In this document: positions 45,783 through 55,079 of the stretch, piece after piece
Layout: every line of letters starts with the position of its first letter
How positions within the stretch are numbered: the stretch's first letter is position 1
Origin: Carboxylicivirga marina
Lineage (GTDB): Bacteria; Bacteroidota; Bacteroidia; Bacteroidales; Marinilabiliaceae
Length of the DNA: 64,000 nucleotides
Direction of reading: 5' to 3'
Assembly (NCBI RefSeq): GCF_016612505.1
Contig: NZ_JAENRR010000014.1
Location: forward strand, 1 to 64,000
Made by a program: the position numbers and the translations under genes
Notes under the pieces: model-generated
The model's database searches: none
The model's input: only the letters and a program-made list of their open reading frames with translations
What the model was told of the DNA's origin: nothing

Positions 45783-46361
45783 TTACTCAGCAGCTGGCGC
45801 TTCAGGAGCTTCTTCAGTTCCCTCAGTAGCTTCTTCTTCAGCTTCCTCACCTGCAGCTTCAGCAGCAGCAGCTTTGGCAGCGGCTTCAGCTTCAGCAGCC
45901 AATTCAGCTTTCTTAGCAGCAAGAGATTCAGCTCTCTCAGTGTTGATTTTAGCTTCATGATCTAAACGCTCTTTAGTAGCGTCTGCTTTAGCACCTGCTA
46001 ATTGATCTTTCTTAGCTTGAATCTGACCTTCTTTTTCAGTTAACCAAGCGTTGAAACGCTTTTCAGCCTCAGCCTCATCAAAAGCACCTTTTTTAACACC
46101 TTCTAGTAAGTGCTTCTTCATCATCACACCTTTGTACGATAAAATCGCACGAGCAGTGTCAGTTGGTTGAGCACCTTTTCCTAACCAGTCAATTGCTTTA
46201 TCAAAGTTTAAGTTGATTGTAGCAGGATTGGTGTTTGGGTTATATGACCCAATACGCTCAATGTATTTACCATCGCGTGGTGCTCTGCTATCGGCTACTA
46301 CAATGTGGTAGTAAGCATACCTTTTACGTCCGTGACGTGCCAGTCTAATTTTTACAGGCAT
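45783..46361 (-). CDS. rpsP: 30S ribosomal protein S16 with long C-terminal tail
   Basis: 192 residues, about twice the E. coli length (82). Residues 1-85 are the S16 core ([23 protein letters not shown] and [15 protein letters not shown]). Residues about 86-150 are a charged helical extension, and the last ~45 are Ala/Glu-rich ([20 protein letters not shown]). Long S16 tails are usual in Bacteroidota. It is a single gene with its own promoter and terminator; the canonical rimM-trmD-rplS partners are not adjacent. Confidence 0.96.
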   Translation of the reverse strand: MPVKIRLARHGRKRYAYYHIVVADSRAPRDGKYIERIGSYNPNTNPATINLNFDKAIDWLGKGAQPTDTARAILSYKGVMMKKHLLEGVKKGAFDEAEAEKRFNAWLTEKEGQIQAKKDQLAGAKADATKERLDHEAKINTERAESLAAKKAELAAEAEAAAKAAAAEAAGEEAEEEATEGTEEAPEAPAAE

Positions 46362-46412
46362 AGTATTACGTTTTAATTAATTAAACAATTGCAAAAACTC
46401 GTTTTGCGGGTG

Positions 46413-46443
46413 CAAAGATACCTCTTTCTAAATGAATTACAAA
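46413..46443 (-). promoter_or_regulatory. Bacteroidota-type promoter of rpsP
   Basis: On the minus strand TTTG (46440-46443) and TATCTTTG (46413-46420) are separated by 19 bp, an exact consensus match. The leader would be about 45 nt. Confidence 0.75.
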
Positions 46444-46492
46444 CGAATTGCGATTAATTACACTTTGTTATGTTAGAGCCCAAAGTTGTACT

Positions 46493-46757
46493 TCACATAT
46501 CCATGCCAAAGCCAAAGCCAGGAACAAGACTCAATACATCAATTAAATCTCTTGCACCAGAGTTTTGAATCTCCTCCTTTGTGATAACAGTTACTACACC
46601 TGGTGTTTCATTAATTGACACAGAGTTTTTAGACGCAACCGATACCTCCATATAAAAATATCATCCAGTTCACTGTTTAAATCAATCTCCTGCGCGTATA
46701 CACTACCCCAGTACATGGCTATGGCAGCCATGCCGCAATCCTTTTTTTCAACATCAT
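46493..46757 (-). pseudogene. Decayed TonB-dependent receptor N-terminus
   Basis: On the minus strand, ATG-ATG at 46757 begins a signal peptide (MMLKKRIAA), which continues in another frame (AIAMYWGSVYAQEIDLNSEL) after an apparent 1-nt loss near 46730. A second shift near 46655 leads into MEVSVASKNSVSINETPGVV and KEEIQNSGARDLIDVLSLVP, ending at GFGFGMDM and a stop at 46493. This is the standard start of a TonB-dependent receptor plug domain. The ~2 kb that should encode the plug remainder and beta-barrel are absent. It is therefore a deletion remnant with two frameshifts. It lies just upstream of the rpsP promoter. Confidence 0.8.
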
Positions 46758-47002
46758 CTTTATTTGTATTAGATCCCCAATTAAGTTCAATTAATTTCCC
46801 AATTTCACATCAAATTGAACAATTTATAAGCGCTTAACGTAGCATGAACACAAAGGTTACGACTATTTTCACGAGAGGATCTCCTTCATAATTAAAAGGG
46901 TAATTTGACATGCAATGATTCAATGTATTCATCTTTTTATTCGTTAACTTCGCCAACCCTGCTCTGTGCAATAACTGGATAATAGAAAATTCTGATACTG
47001 AG
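46758..47002. other. Intergenic stretch without a recognisable gene
   Basis: AT-rich sequence between the receptor remnant and dnaE. A 69-residue minus-strand frame (46834-47043) has no recognisable content and overlaps dnaE. TAACTTCG at about 46936-46945 is a possible variant -7 element for dnaE. Nothing else was identified. Confidence 0.45.
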
Positions 47003-50000
47003 ATGTTTTTAATATTTGATACTGAAACAACTGGTTTACCCAAAAAGTGGAAAGCACCTTTAACTGACTTTGATAACTGGCCAAGAATGGTTCAGTTAGC
47101 TTGGCAATGCCATGATATTGAAGGGAATTTCTTGTTTGCCAAAAATCATGTTATTACACCCGATGGTTACACTATTCCTGAAGATGTTGTTGCAGTTCAT
47201 GGTATCTCTACAGAAATTGCTCACGAAAAAGGGATTCCATTAATAGAAGCTTTAAAGGATTTTATTGAAGATGTTAAGCAGTCAAAGTATATAATTGGCC
47301 ATAATGTAACGTTTGATATAAACATTGTTGGGTGTGAGCTGCTTCGATGTGAGATGGATGAACAGGAATTGGTAACAGCACCAATGCTGGATACCATGAC
47401 TGGCAGTAAGGAGTTTTGCGACCTGAAAAGAAAGGGGCAACTTAAAAATCCAACGCTGACCGAACTTCACCTGAAATTATTCGGCGTTCCTTTTGCCGAA
47501 GCTCACAATGCCGCAGCCGATGTTGAGGCTACATCTCGTTGTTTCCTTGAATTAATAAGGGTTGACGGCTTGAGTCCTGATTTGCATAAAATGTCGGCCA
47601 ATCAGATTCAGGCATTTAAAGAGAATAACCCAAAAACCATTGAGCTCGTTGGTGTAGAGTACGAGTCATTTAAGGTTAGTTCGGCATTTGATGAGGTTTC
47701 CATCGAAGAAGAGGAGGCGAAATGGGAAGCTGCTAAGAAGAATATAACACCACAGCCATTTGTACATCTGCATGTGCACTCGCAGTATTCGATATTAGAT
47801 GGAGCTGCCAAAACCGGCGATATTGCTGCCAAAGCCAAAGAAGATGGTATGCCGGCCGTTGCTTTAACCGATCATGGTAGCATGTTTGGAATTAAAGAAT
47901 TTCATGTGGCTTGTACAAAAGCCGATGTAAAGCCAATTATTGGCGTAGAAGCATATGTGGCCAAACGAGGACATTTAAGGAAAGATGATAAAACCGATTC
48001 AGGTGGTCATCACATTATTTTGTTGGCAAAAAACTACAAGGGCTATCAGAATTTGCTGAAAATGACTTCCATTGCTCATACCGATGGAATGTATTATAAG
48101 CCTCGAATAGATAAGGATTTAATTGAGAAGTATAGTGAAGGTGTTATTGTCAGCAGTGCTTGTTTGGGTGGAGAAGTGGCTCAGCATATTATGGCCGGTA
48201 ATATCGAAAAGGCACGAGAAACCATTGTTTGGTTTAAGGATGTTTTTGGAGAAGATTACTATCTGGAGTTAATGCGTCATCGCAATAATGATCCACGTTT
48301 AAGGGCCGATGTTTATGAAAACCAGGTGAGGGTTAATAAGGTCATTCGCCGTTTGGCAGCCGAATTAGAGGTGAAAGTAATAGCCACCAATGATTCACAT
48401 TTTATGAACCCTGAGGATGCCGAGGCACATGATGTTTTAGTTTGCTTAAGCACCGGGCGCGATTACGATGATCCAACTCGTATGCGCTATACAAAGCAAG
48501 AGTGGTTTAAAACCACTGACGAGATGAATCAGCTTTTTGCCGATGTGCCCGATGCCTTAGCTAACACTGCTGAAATTGCCGAGAAAGTAGAATATTTTAA
48601 GCTCGACTCAGACCCTATTATGCCGCCCTTTAATATTCCTGAGGAGTTCGGAACCTATGAGGCTTATACAAATAAATTCTCCGAAGAGGCATTAATTGAG
48701 GAGTTTAGTGAAAAATCATTTGAGCGTTTAGGTGGGTACGAAAAGGTTATTCAGATTAAACTGGAGGCAGATTACCTAAAGCACTTAACGTTTTTAGGAG
48801 CACATAAACGATACGGTGAGGAGTTGGAAGATCATGTAACTGAGCGTTTGGAGTTTGAGCTCGACACCATTAAAACAATGGGTTTTCCCGGCTATTTCTT
48901 AATCACACAGGATTTTATCAATTGGGCGAAGGACAATGGTGTGATTGTAGGGCCTGGTCGTGGTTCGGCAGCGGGTGCTGCGGTGGCATACTGTGCCGGC
49001 ATCACCGATGTTGATCCTATCAAGTACGATTTGCTTTTTGAGCGTTTTCTAAATCCTGATCGTGTATCCATGCCCGATGTCGATATTGATTTTGATGATG
49101 ATGGACGACAAGCCGTATTGGACTATGTAACTGATAAATATGGGCAAGATAAAGTGGCACATATATGTACTTTTGGTACAATGGCCACAAAGAGTTCCAT
49201 TAAAGATGTGGCGCGTGTATTGCGACTAGAACTGGCTGAAGCTAACCGTTTGGCAAAAATGGTACCCGAAGCACCCAAGATGAGTTTTAAGAAGGCCTAT
49301 AAGGAGGAACCAGCACTTCTGGAAGAAAAAGAATCATCGAACGCACTCATTGCTCAAACTATAAAATTTGCCGAAGCACTTGAAGGTTCAGTGCGCCAAA
49401 CAGGTGTTCATGCTTGTGGTGTGCTAATCGGAAAAAATCCGCTTGACGAGCATTTGCCGGTGATGCCAACAAAAGGTGAGGAGTTGCTAACAACCCAATA
49501 CGATGGCCGTTTTGTAGAAGATATTGGTTTGTTGAAGATGGATTTTCTGGGGCTGAAAACACTATCTATCATTAAAGAAGTATTGAGTAATATAAAGCTC
49601 TCTAAAGGGGTTGATGTTGATATCAATAACGTTGATCTGGACGATAAGGAGACCTTTAAGTTATTTAGTCGAGGCGAAACAACTGCCATCTTCCAGTTTG
49701 AGTCGCCGGGGATGAAAAAGCACCTGAAAGGATTGCAGCCAAACCGTTTCGAAGATTTGGTTGCTATGAATGCTTTGTATCGTCCAGGACCGATGGAGTA
49801 CATTCCATCCTTTATTGCCCGTAAGCATGGTCGCGAAGAAATTGTTTATGATCATCCAATGATGGAACCTTACCTGAAAGATACCTACGGTATTACCGTG
49901 TATCAGGAGCAGGTGATGTTACAATCTCGTGCTCTGGGTGGTTTTACGCGTGGTGATTCCGATTCATTGCGTAAAGCTATGGGTAAGAAGATTATGGAGA

Positions 50001-51394
50001 TGATGAACAAACTGAAAGAGAAATTCGTAAGTGGATGTCTTGGTAGTGATGAGTTTGTTCAGGCCTGTACGGATGGTAAAACAACCATTAAGAAACCCGA
50101 GGATTTAATTGAGAAGATTTGGGGTGACTGGGAAGCCTTTGCCAGTTATGCCTTTAATAAATCGCACTCAGTGTGTTATGCCTATATCGCCTATCAAACA
50201 GGTTATCTTAAAGCACATTATCCGGCCGAGTTTATGGCGGGAGTACTGAGCCGTAATCTGAGTGATATTACCAAGATTACCAACTTCATGGAAGAGTGTA
50301 AAAACATGGGGATGGATGTTTTGGGGCCTGATGTGAATGAATCGTATCGTAAGTTTACCGTAAACAAAGAAGGGGCGATTCGTTTTGGTATGGCTGGTAT
50401 TAAAGGAGTTGGTGAAGGTGCGGTAGAAGCCATTATTCAAGAACGAGAAAGCAATGGGCCCTTTAAAACTGTATATGACTTTGTAGAGCGACTACCTTTG
50501 ACCACGGTTAACAAAAAGAATATTGAAGCGCTGGCTTTTTCAGGTGCATTTGATACGATGGGTAGCTATCATCGTGCCCAATTCTTTGGGAAGCATGAAA
50601 ACGATGATATGAATTTTATTGAGCATTTGATTCGCTATGGCAATCGCTATCAGGCCGATAAAGCGTCATCGCAAAACTCATTATTTGGTGCCATGGGAGG
50701 TGATATCGCCATTAAAACGCCCGATATGCCAAATTGTATTGAGTATTCTATTATTGAGAAACTCAATCATGAGAAAGAATACATCGGTATATACTTATCG
50801 GCTCATCCGCTTGACCAGTATAAACTGGAGATGAAAAATTTTATTCATCACCGATTGAAGCAACTGGACGATTTAGAAAACATGAAAGGCCGGGAAATGA
50901 CATTGGCCGGTAGTGTCGTAAATGTTCGTAGAGGTACTACTAAAAAAGGAAATCCATATGCCATTATGTCTATGGAAGATTATACTGGCTCATTTGAATT
51001 TGCCTTCTTCGGAAATGATTTTACTGAGTTTTTGCCATATCTTGAGATGGGCTATTTTATTATGGTTAAAGGTCGTGTACAACCACGTCGTTACAATCAG
51101 GATGAGCTTGAGTTTAAAATTAACAGCATCAAATTTTTGAGCGAGCTGCGCGATACAATGGTGAATACAGTGACTTTAAAAGTGCCACTGAATGCTATTT
51201 CGCAGGAGTTAATTACTGAGTTAGCTAATATATTACAAACCAACGAAGGAAAAGTAACCCTAAAATTCATGGTGCAGGACCCGGAAACTAAAAATCAGGT
51301 ACAGTTTTTGTCAAGAACCATGCGTGTTGATCTCAACGATGATTTTATTAAGTATATTGAAGAACATCAGAATATTGAAATGACGATTGCGTAA
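47003..51394 (+). CDS. dnaE: DNA polymerase III subunit alpha with N-terminal 3'-5' exonuclease domain
   Basis: 1463 residues. Residues 1-190 are a DEDDh exonuclease: FDTETTGLP (Exo I), GHNVTFDINIVGCELL (Exo II), and AHNAAADVEATSRCF (Exo III). The PHP domain starts at about 254 (HLHVHSQYSILDG). The polymerase palm has PDVDIDFDDDGR (about 690). A tandem HhH region and an OB-fold near 1300 (LAGSVVNVRRG) complete the replicative DnaE. The exonuclease is therefore joined to the polymerase instead of being a separate DnaQ. It is the main replicative polymerase. It is monocistronic. Confidence 0.97.
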   Translation: MFLIFDTETTGLPKKWKAPLTDFDNWPRMVQLAWQCHDIEGNFLFAKNHVITPDGYTIPEDVVAVHGISTEIAHEKGIPLIEALKDFIEDVKQSKYIIGHNVTFDINIVGCELLRCEMDEQELVTAPMLDTMTGSKEFCDLKRKGQLKNPTLTELHLKLFGVPFAEAHNAAADVEATSRCFLELIRVDGLSPDLHKMSANQIQAFKENNPKTIELVGVEYESFKVSSAFDEVSIEEEEAKWEAAKKNITPQPFVHLHVHSQYSILDGAAKTGDIAAKAKEDGMPAVALTDHGSMFGIKEFHVACTKADVKPIIGVEAYVAKRGHLRKDDKTDSGGHHIILLAKNYKGYQNLLKMTSIAHTDGMYYKPRIDKDLIEKYSEGVIVSSACLGGEVAQHIMAGNIEKARETIVWFKDVFGEDYYLELMRHRNNDPRLRADVYENQVRVNKVIRRLAAELEVKVIATNDSHFMNPEDAEAHDVLVCLSTGRDYDDPTRMRYTKQEWFKTTDEMNQLFADVPDALANTAEIAEKVEYFKLDSDPIMPPFNIPEEFGTYEAYTNKFSEEALIEEFSEKSFERLGGYEKVIQIKLEADYLKHLTFLGAHKRYGEELEDHVTERLEFELDTIKTMGFPGYFLITQDFINWAKDNGVIVGPGRGSAAGAAVAYCAGITDVDPIKYDLLFERFLNPDRVSMPDVDIDFDDDGRQAVLDYVTDKYGQDKVAHICTFGTMATKSSIKDVARVLRLELAEANRLAKMVPEAPKMSFKKAYKEEPALLEEKESSNALIAQTIKFAEALEGSVRQTGVHACGVLIGKNPLDEHLPVMPTKGEELLTTQYDGRFVEDIGLLKMDFLGLKTLSIIKEVLSNIKLSKGVDVDINNVDLDDKETFKLFSRGETTAIFQFESPGMKKHLKGLQPNRFEDLVAMNALYRPGPMEYIPSFIARKHGREEIVYDHPMMEPYLKDTYGITVYQEQVMLQSRALGGFTRGDSDSLRKAMGKKIMEMMNKLKEKFVSGCLGSDEFVQACTDGKTTIKKPEDLIEKIWGDWEAFASYAFNKSHSVCYAYIAYQTGYLKAHYPAEFMAGVLSRNLSDITKITNFMEECKNMGMDVLGPDVNESYRKFTVNKEGAIRFGMAGIKGVGEGAVEAIIQERESNGPFKTVYDFVERLPLTTVNKKNIEALAFSGAFDTMGSYHRAQFFGKHENDDMNFIEHLIRYGNRYQADKASSQNSLFGAMGGDIAIKTPDMPNCIEYSIIEKLNHEKEYIGIYLSAHPLDQYKLEMKNFIHHRLKQLDDLENMKGREMTLAGSVVNVRRGTTKKGNPYAIMSMEDYTGSFEFAFFGNDFTEFLPYLEMGYFIMVKGRVQPRRYNQDELEFKINSIKFLSELRDTMVNTVTLKVPLNAISQELITELANILQTNEGKVTLKFMVQDPETKNQVQFLSRTMRVDLNDDFIKYIEEHQNIEMTIA

Positions 51395-51448
51395 GACTTG
51401 ATGAGAATCAGTTCTTAATCTATTCCTATATATTAAAAAATGTGTATT

Positions 51449-51482
51449 TTTGGACCTGCAGTAGTTATTTTATTTAACTTTG
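51449..51482 (+). promoter_or_regulatory. Bacteroidota-type promoter of trxA
   Basis: TTTG (51449-51452) and TAACTTTG (51475-51482) are 22 bp apart. The start codon is about 60 bp downstream. Confidence 0.65.
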
Positions 51483-51544
51483 CGCAATCACTTTTAAGTT
51501 AGGAAGTTAAAATTTTTATAATAATAAAGTAAAACAGATTTGCT

Positions 51545-51862
51545 ATGTTGATCGAAGTTACTGATGCCAATTTTGAAGAGTTAGTATTAAATTCAGACAA
51601 GCCAGTATTGGTTGATTTTTGGGCTGAGTGGTGTGGACCATGTCGTATGGTTACGCCTATTGTTAAAGAATTGGCAGAAGAATATGGCGATAAAGCCGTA
51701 ATCACAAAAATGGATGTGGACAGTAGTCCTGGTACTTCAGTGAAGTTTGGTATTCGTAACATTCCTACAATTTTATTCTTCAAAAATGGAGAAGTAGTTG
51801 ACAAACAAGTTGGAGCTGTTCCAAAAACTATATTGGCATCAAAAATTGATGCTCTATTATAG
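51545..51862 (+). CDS. trxA: Thioredoxin
   Basis: 105 residues of a classical thioredoxin: active site WCGPC (Cys30 and Cys33), followed by the cis-Pro segment IRNIPTILFF. It reduces protein disulfides in the cytoplasm, with thioredoxin reductase encoded elsewhere. It is a single gene with its own promoter and terminator. Confidence 0.97.
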   Translation: MLIEVTDANFEELVLNSDKPVLVDFWAEWCGPCRMVTPIVKELAEEYGDKAVITKMDVDSSPGTSVKFGIRNIPTILFFKNGEVVDKQVGAVPKTILASKIDALL

Positions 51863-51883
51863 TAAAAAGATACTATTAATAAG

Positions 51884-51912
51884 GGCTGTCAATTACTTGG
51901 CAGCCTTTTTTT
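51884..51912 (+). terminator. Rho-independent terminator after trxA
   Basis: Stem GGCTGTC / GGCAGCC (one T-G pair), 8-nt loop, followed by TTTTTTTG. Confidence 0.82.
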
Positions 51913-51948
51913 GATCCTTATATTTAAACTACCCCCTTATTTTTTTTT

Positions 51949-52740
51949 ATGAAACGATTACATTTATTGGTTGCAATTTTGGTAATAGCATTAAGTAGTT
52001 GCCAATTTTTCGGACCTCAAAAAGAAGTGGTGAAAACCAACGCTAAAAATGCGGATGGCACCTTTATTAAAAAGCGTCATTTTAATGATGACCCTCATTC
52101 GCCTGTTGAATGGGAGATATCGATGAAATTTCAAGAAGGCAGTAAATCTGCTATTCGTCACGGTATTTCAAAGCGCTTTTCAAAGTCAGGTAAGTTGTTA
52201 GAAACCATCAATTATGCAGAAAACAAAAAAGAAGGAGTTCGCTTAACTTATCACTCAACAGGAAAGGTTTACAAAGAGCAACCATATGTTGATGGTCGAT
52301 TAACAGGCACCTGTAAACGATTTGATCGTGAAGGACGTATTTCGGCGGAATACGAATACAAAAATGGATTGCCGGGAATCGGTCTTAAGCGTTACACTAA
52401 TCTTGGAAAACTACGCCAGGATCCTGCAATTAAGATTACAAAAAATGATAATATTCGTACAGCAAGTACTTATGTTATAGGATTATCTTTAAGCGGTGAA
52501 GGAACAAAAAGTATTAAATCGGTTGAGTTTTACGAAGGTAAACTTATTGAAGGTAAGTACTATCATAAGAACTTATCACCCGCTAAAAAGATTTCTTCGA
52601 AAAAAGGTGAGATTCGAATTAAACTACCAAAAGGCAGTTCGATAAATAAAACCTTAAATGTTGTAGCTGTATGTACAACATCAGATGGATTAAAACTGAT
52701 TATTCAGAAGCCTGTAAAGGTTGATGCACGTGGTATTTAA
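51949..52740 (+). CDS. Lipoprotein with YwqK/MORN-like repeats
   Basis: 263 residues with a lipoprotein signal (LVIALSSC, Cys about 18). The first ~140 residues contain short repeats of the MORN-2/YwqK kind (SIG-x-KRFSKSGKLLETI, LTYHSTGKVYKEQPY, TCKRFDREGRISAEYEY). The C-terminal half is beta-rich and unlike the repeats. These repeats occur in surface proteins and some immunity-like proteins, but no toxin gene is nearby. The function is not established. Confidence 0.6.
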   Translation: MKRLHLLVAILVIALSSCQFFGPQKEVVKTNAKNADGTFIKKRHFNDDPHSPVEWEISMKFQEGSKSAIRHGISKRFSKSGKLLETINYAENKKEGVRLTYHSTGKVYKEQPYVDGRLTGTCKRFDREGRISAEYEYKNGLPGIGLKRYTNLGKLRQDPAIKITKNDNIRTASTYVIGLSLSGEGTKSIKSVEFYEGKLIEGKYYHKNLSPAKKISSKKGEIRIKLPKGSSINKTLNVVAVCTTSDGLKLIIQKPVKVDARGI

Positions 52741-52777
52741 TCTAAAAACCTGAACTCGGGTTAAAGGATATTTGTTT

Positions 52778-52806
52778 GCCCTGGGACATTCCCGGGGCTT
52801 TTTTTA
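52778..52806 (+). terminator. Terminator between the lipoprotein gene and convergent nucleoside transporter gene
   Basis: Stem GCCCTGGG / CCCGGGGC (one T-G pair, 5-nt loop) followed by TTTTTTTA. It adjoins the 3' end of the convergent transporter gene. Confidence 0.8.
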
Positions 52807-54195
52807 TCCCATCATCATCCCCACGATGGTGGCTGACATTAATGAGGCAAGTGTGCCGGCCAGCAATGCTCTAAAGCCAAATTTAGATAAGAATTCTCGC
52901 TTGTTAGGTGCCAATCCGCCAATGCCTCCAATTTGAATGCCAATGGATGCAAAATTGGCAAAACCACATAGTATATAAGTGGCCATTATTACAGATTTGC
53001 TGCTGGCAAGTGCTCCGGTTGATTTGAACTCGGCCAGACTGGTGTAACCCACAAATTCGCTGGCTATAATTTTCTCTCCAAGCAATTGGCCTACTAAAGT
53101 AATGTCTTGCGATGGTACTCCTATTAACCACATTAGTGGAGCAAGGCAATATCCGAGAATAAATTCAAGATTAAAATGTTCGTATTGTCCGTTGGTCCAT
53201 TGAGCAATCGAATTATTAAGTGTTGTCCATTCGCCAATTTTATCAAAACCATAATTAACAAGTGCTATAAAGGCAAAAAACACTAATAACATAGCACCTA
53301 CATTTGCTGCTAATTTTAAGCCCTCGGTAGTGCCGTTACTCATGGCATCGAGTATGTTACTGCCAATTTTATCAAGTGAAATCTTAATTTCCGAACGTAT
53401 CTCCTCAGTTTGTGGAACCAATATTTTAGAAATGACAATGGCACCAGGTGCTGCCATTACTGATGCCGTTAATAAATGCTTCGCAAACATTAAGCGCTGA
53501 ACCGGATCATCACCACCTAAAAAACCAATGTAAGCTGCCAAAACTCCACCAGCAACAGTTGACATGCCTCCAACCATCACCAAAAACATTTCTGAAGCAT
53601 TCATCTTTGGCAGATATGCCTTAATCATTAAGGGCGCTTCTGTTTGTCCTAAAAAGATATTCCCAGCAACAGATAAGCTTTCTGCACCAGAAAGCTTTAG
53701 AGCTTTGGTTAGTAACCAAGCTAATACCCATACCACCTTTTGTATTACGCCCAGGTAAAACAACACGCTCGTTAAAGCCGAAAAGAAAATAATGGTCGGT
53801 AAAATTTGAAAGGCAAATATGTATCCAAACGTTGTAGTATCCAGCAAATCGCCAAGTAGAAACTCAGTTCCAATTTTAGTAAAGTCCAATACCAATGTAA
53901 ATAACTTTCCAAGGAACTCAAAAATGCTTTGTACAAAAGGAATATACAAAACTGATATTGCTAACAAGAGCTGTATGCCTAAACCAATTCCTACAACTTT
54001 CCATGAAATGCCTTTTCGATTTAAGCTAAATAGCCAAGCAATGCCAATTAATACGCCCATACCGAATAAGCCTCGGACTATTCCCATAAAATTAAATGAT
54101 GCTGCGGTGTTAACTTCTACTATTTGGTTTGTGTTTTGCGCAAAAAGAGCCGTTGATAATAGCAGGCAAGCAAGTGCTATAACATACTTCTTCAT
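52804..54195 (-). CDS. Concentrative nucleoside transporter family protein (NupC/CNT)
   Basis: 463 residues. A signal peptide-like N-terminus (ALACLLLSTALFAQ) is followed by about ten transmembrane helices. CNT family motifs include GAESLSVAGNIFLGQTEAPLMI (about residues 172-193), with the substrate-contacting Gln-Thr-Glu, and GGMSTVAGGVLAAYI. The C-terminal part ends with the helix FRALLAGTLASLMSATIVGMMMG. It imports nucleosides by Na+ or H+ coupling. It lies 50 bp downstream of the bifunctional-nuclease gene on the same strand and may be co-transcribed. Confidence 0.9.
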   Translation of the reverse strand: MKKYVIALACLLLSTALFAQNTNQIVEVNTAASFNFMGIVRGLFGMGVLIGIAWLFSLNRKGISWKVVGIGLGIQLLLAISVLYIPFVQSIFEFLGKLFTLVLDFTKIGTEFLLGDLLDTTTFGYIFAFQILPTIIFFSALTSVLFYLGVIQKVVWVLAWLLTKALKLSGAESLSVAGNIFLGQTEAPLMIKAYLPKMNASEMFLVMVGGMSTVAGGVLAAYIGFLGGDDPVQRLMFAKHLLTASVMAAPGAIVISKILVPQTEEIRSEIKISLDKIGSNILDAMSNGTTEGLKLAANVGAMLLVFFAFIALVNYGFDKIGEWTTLNNSIAQWTNGQYEHFNLEFILGYCLAPLMWLIGVPSQDITLVGQLLGEKIIASEFVGYTSLAEFKSTGALASSKSVIMATYILCGFANFASIGIQIGGIGGLAPNKREFLSKFGFRALLAGTLASLMSATIVGMMMG

Positions 54196-54245
54196 AAGGT
54201 TTAGGCTTTAATACGTGTTGGTAAGGTGTAGCTGAATGGGTTAAT

Positions 54246-54848
54246 TTATTCTTCTCGACGATTAATTTCGTCTCTTATTTTTGAGGCTTTTTCATAATCT
54301 TCAGACATAATCGCTTCTTCAAGTAGCTTCTTTAGTTCGTCAATCGTTTTTGATTGATACTTTGCTGAGCTTTCCTTTTTAGATTCTGGTTTATCAATAG
54401 GGGTTATTGCATGCCCCTCTTCTTTCTTATCAAAATCTAGTACGATGCCGGCTTTTTCAATGATATCGTCATAGGTGTAAATTGGACAACCAAAACGTAA
54501 GGCTAAAGCAACGGCATCTGAGGTACGGGAGTCGATGTGCAATTTTTCGTTATCTCTTTGACAGACAAGTTCAGAGTAAAAAATGCCCTCTTCGAGTTTA
54601 TAAACGATAACTTCCTCTATTTCAATATTAAATGATTTGGAGAAGTTAAGAAATAAATCGTGAGTTAATGGGCGAGGTGGTTCTAATCCTTCTAATTTAA
54701 TGGCTATTGACTGTGCTTCTACCCCTCCTATTATAATGGGGATACGCCTTTCTCCATCTTCTTCGGCCAAAACTAAAGCATAAGCTCCTGATTGGGTTTG
54801 GCTATATGACAAACCAAGAATGTTTAACTTGATTTTTTTTCTGCTCAT
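54246..54848 (-). CDS. Bifunctional nuclease family protein (DUF151) with C-terminal UVR motif
   Basis: 200 residues from ATG 54848; a longer frame to 54938 extends into the promoter region. The DUF151 domain spans about 1-135 (IPIIIGGVEAQSIAIKLEG and HIDSRTSDAVALALRFGCP). A Lys/Glu linker leads to a UvrB/UvrC-like helical hairpin at the end (LKKLLEEAIMSEDYEKASKI). The family was named for nuclease activity in plants, and bacterial members are not fully defined. Its position with a nucleoside transporter hints at nucleic-acid salvage, but this is only an inference. Confidence 0.85.
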   Translation of the reverse strand: MSRKKIKLNILGLSYSQTQSGAYALVLAEEDGERRIPIIIGGVEAQSIAIKLEGLEPPRPLTHDLFLNFSKSFNIEIEEVIVYKLEEGIFYSELVCQRDNEKLHIDSRTSDAVALALRFGCPIYTYDDIIEKAGIVLDFDKKEEGHAITPIDKPESKKESSAKYQSKTIDELKKLLEEAIMSEDYEKASKIRDEINRREE

Positions 54849-54935
54849 AATCGCTGTTAGATCATTGTCTCGATAAAGTTGATACCATAAATTAGTGTCA
54901 AAAATCAAGAGGATTAGTGTATTAATGCATTGAAA

Positions 54936-54943
54936 CAAATATA
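54936..54943 (-). promoter_or_regulatory. Putative -7 element of the bifunctional nuclease gene
   Basis: On the minus strand TATATTTG matches TAnnTTTG. Its -33 (AATG, about 17 bp upstream) is weak. The leader would be about 80 nt. Confidence 0.4.
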
Positions 54944-55047
54944 GTAATTAGTTTTTAACATTTATTGTATAGGGCTTTTTAAATCAGAGATTCATTACCT
55001 TTGAGGTGCATAAAAAACTAATTTTCAGCTTACAGAAGTCCTTTTTA

Positions 55048-55079
55048 TTTGTGTTGAATATTAATTTTATATACTTTTG
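55048..55079 (+). promoter_or_regulatory. Bacteroidota-type promoter of rplU-rpmA
   Basis: TTTG (55048-55051) and TACTTTTG (55072-55079) are 20 bp apart. The leader of about 78 nt can fold: TGGTTTT near 55112 pairs with AAAACCA near 55142. Confidence 0.7.

Noticed and set aside
45308-45958. Long minus-strand frame rich in Leu and Lys overlapping rpsP and the PAP2-like gene
   Set aside because: It is a frame-shadow of the Ala/Glu-rich S16 tail; it has no family match and extends into the opposite gene.
46834-47043. 69-residue minus-strand frame overlapping the dnaE start
   Set aside because: It overlaps the dnaE start, has no recognised motif and no promoter; probably random.
53819-54211. 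130-residue plus-strand frame inside the nucleoside transporter
   Set aside because: Antisense shadow of a membrane-protein gene; no recognisable features.
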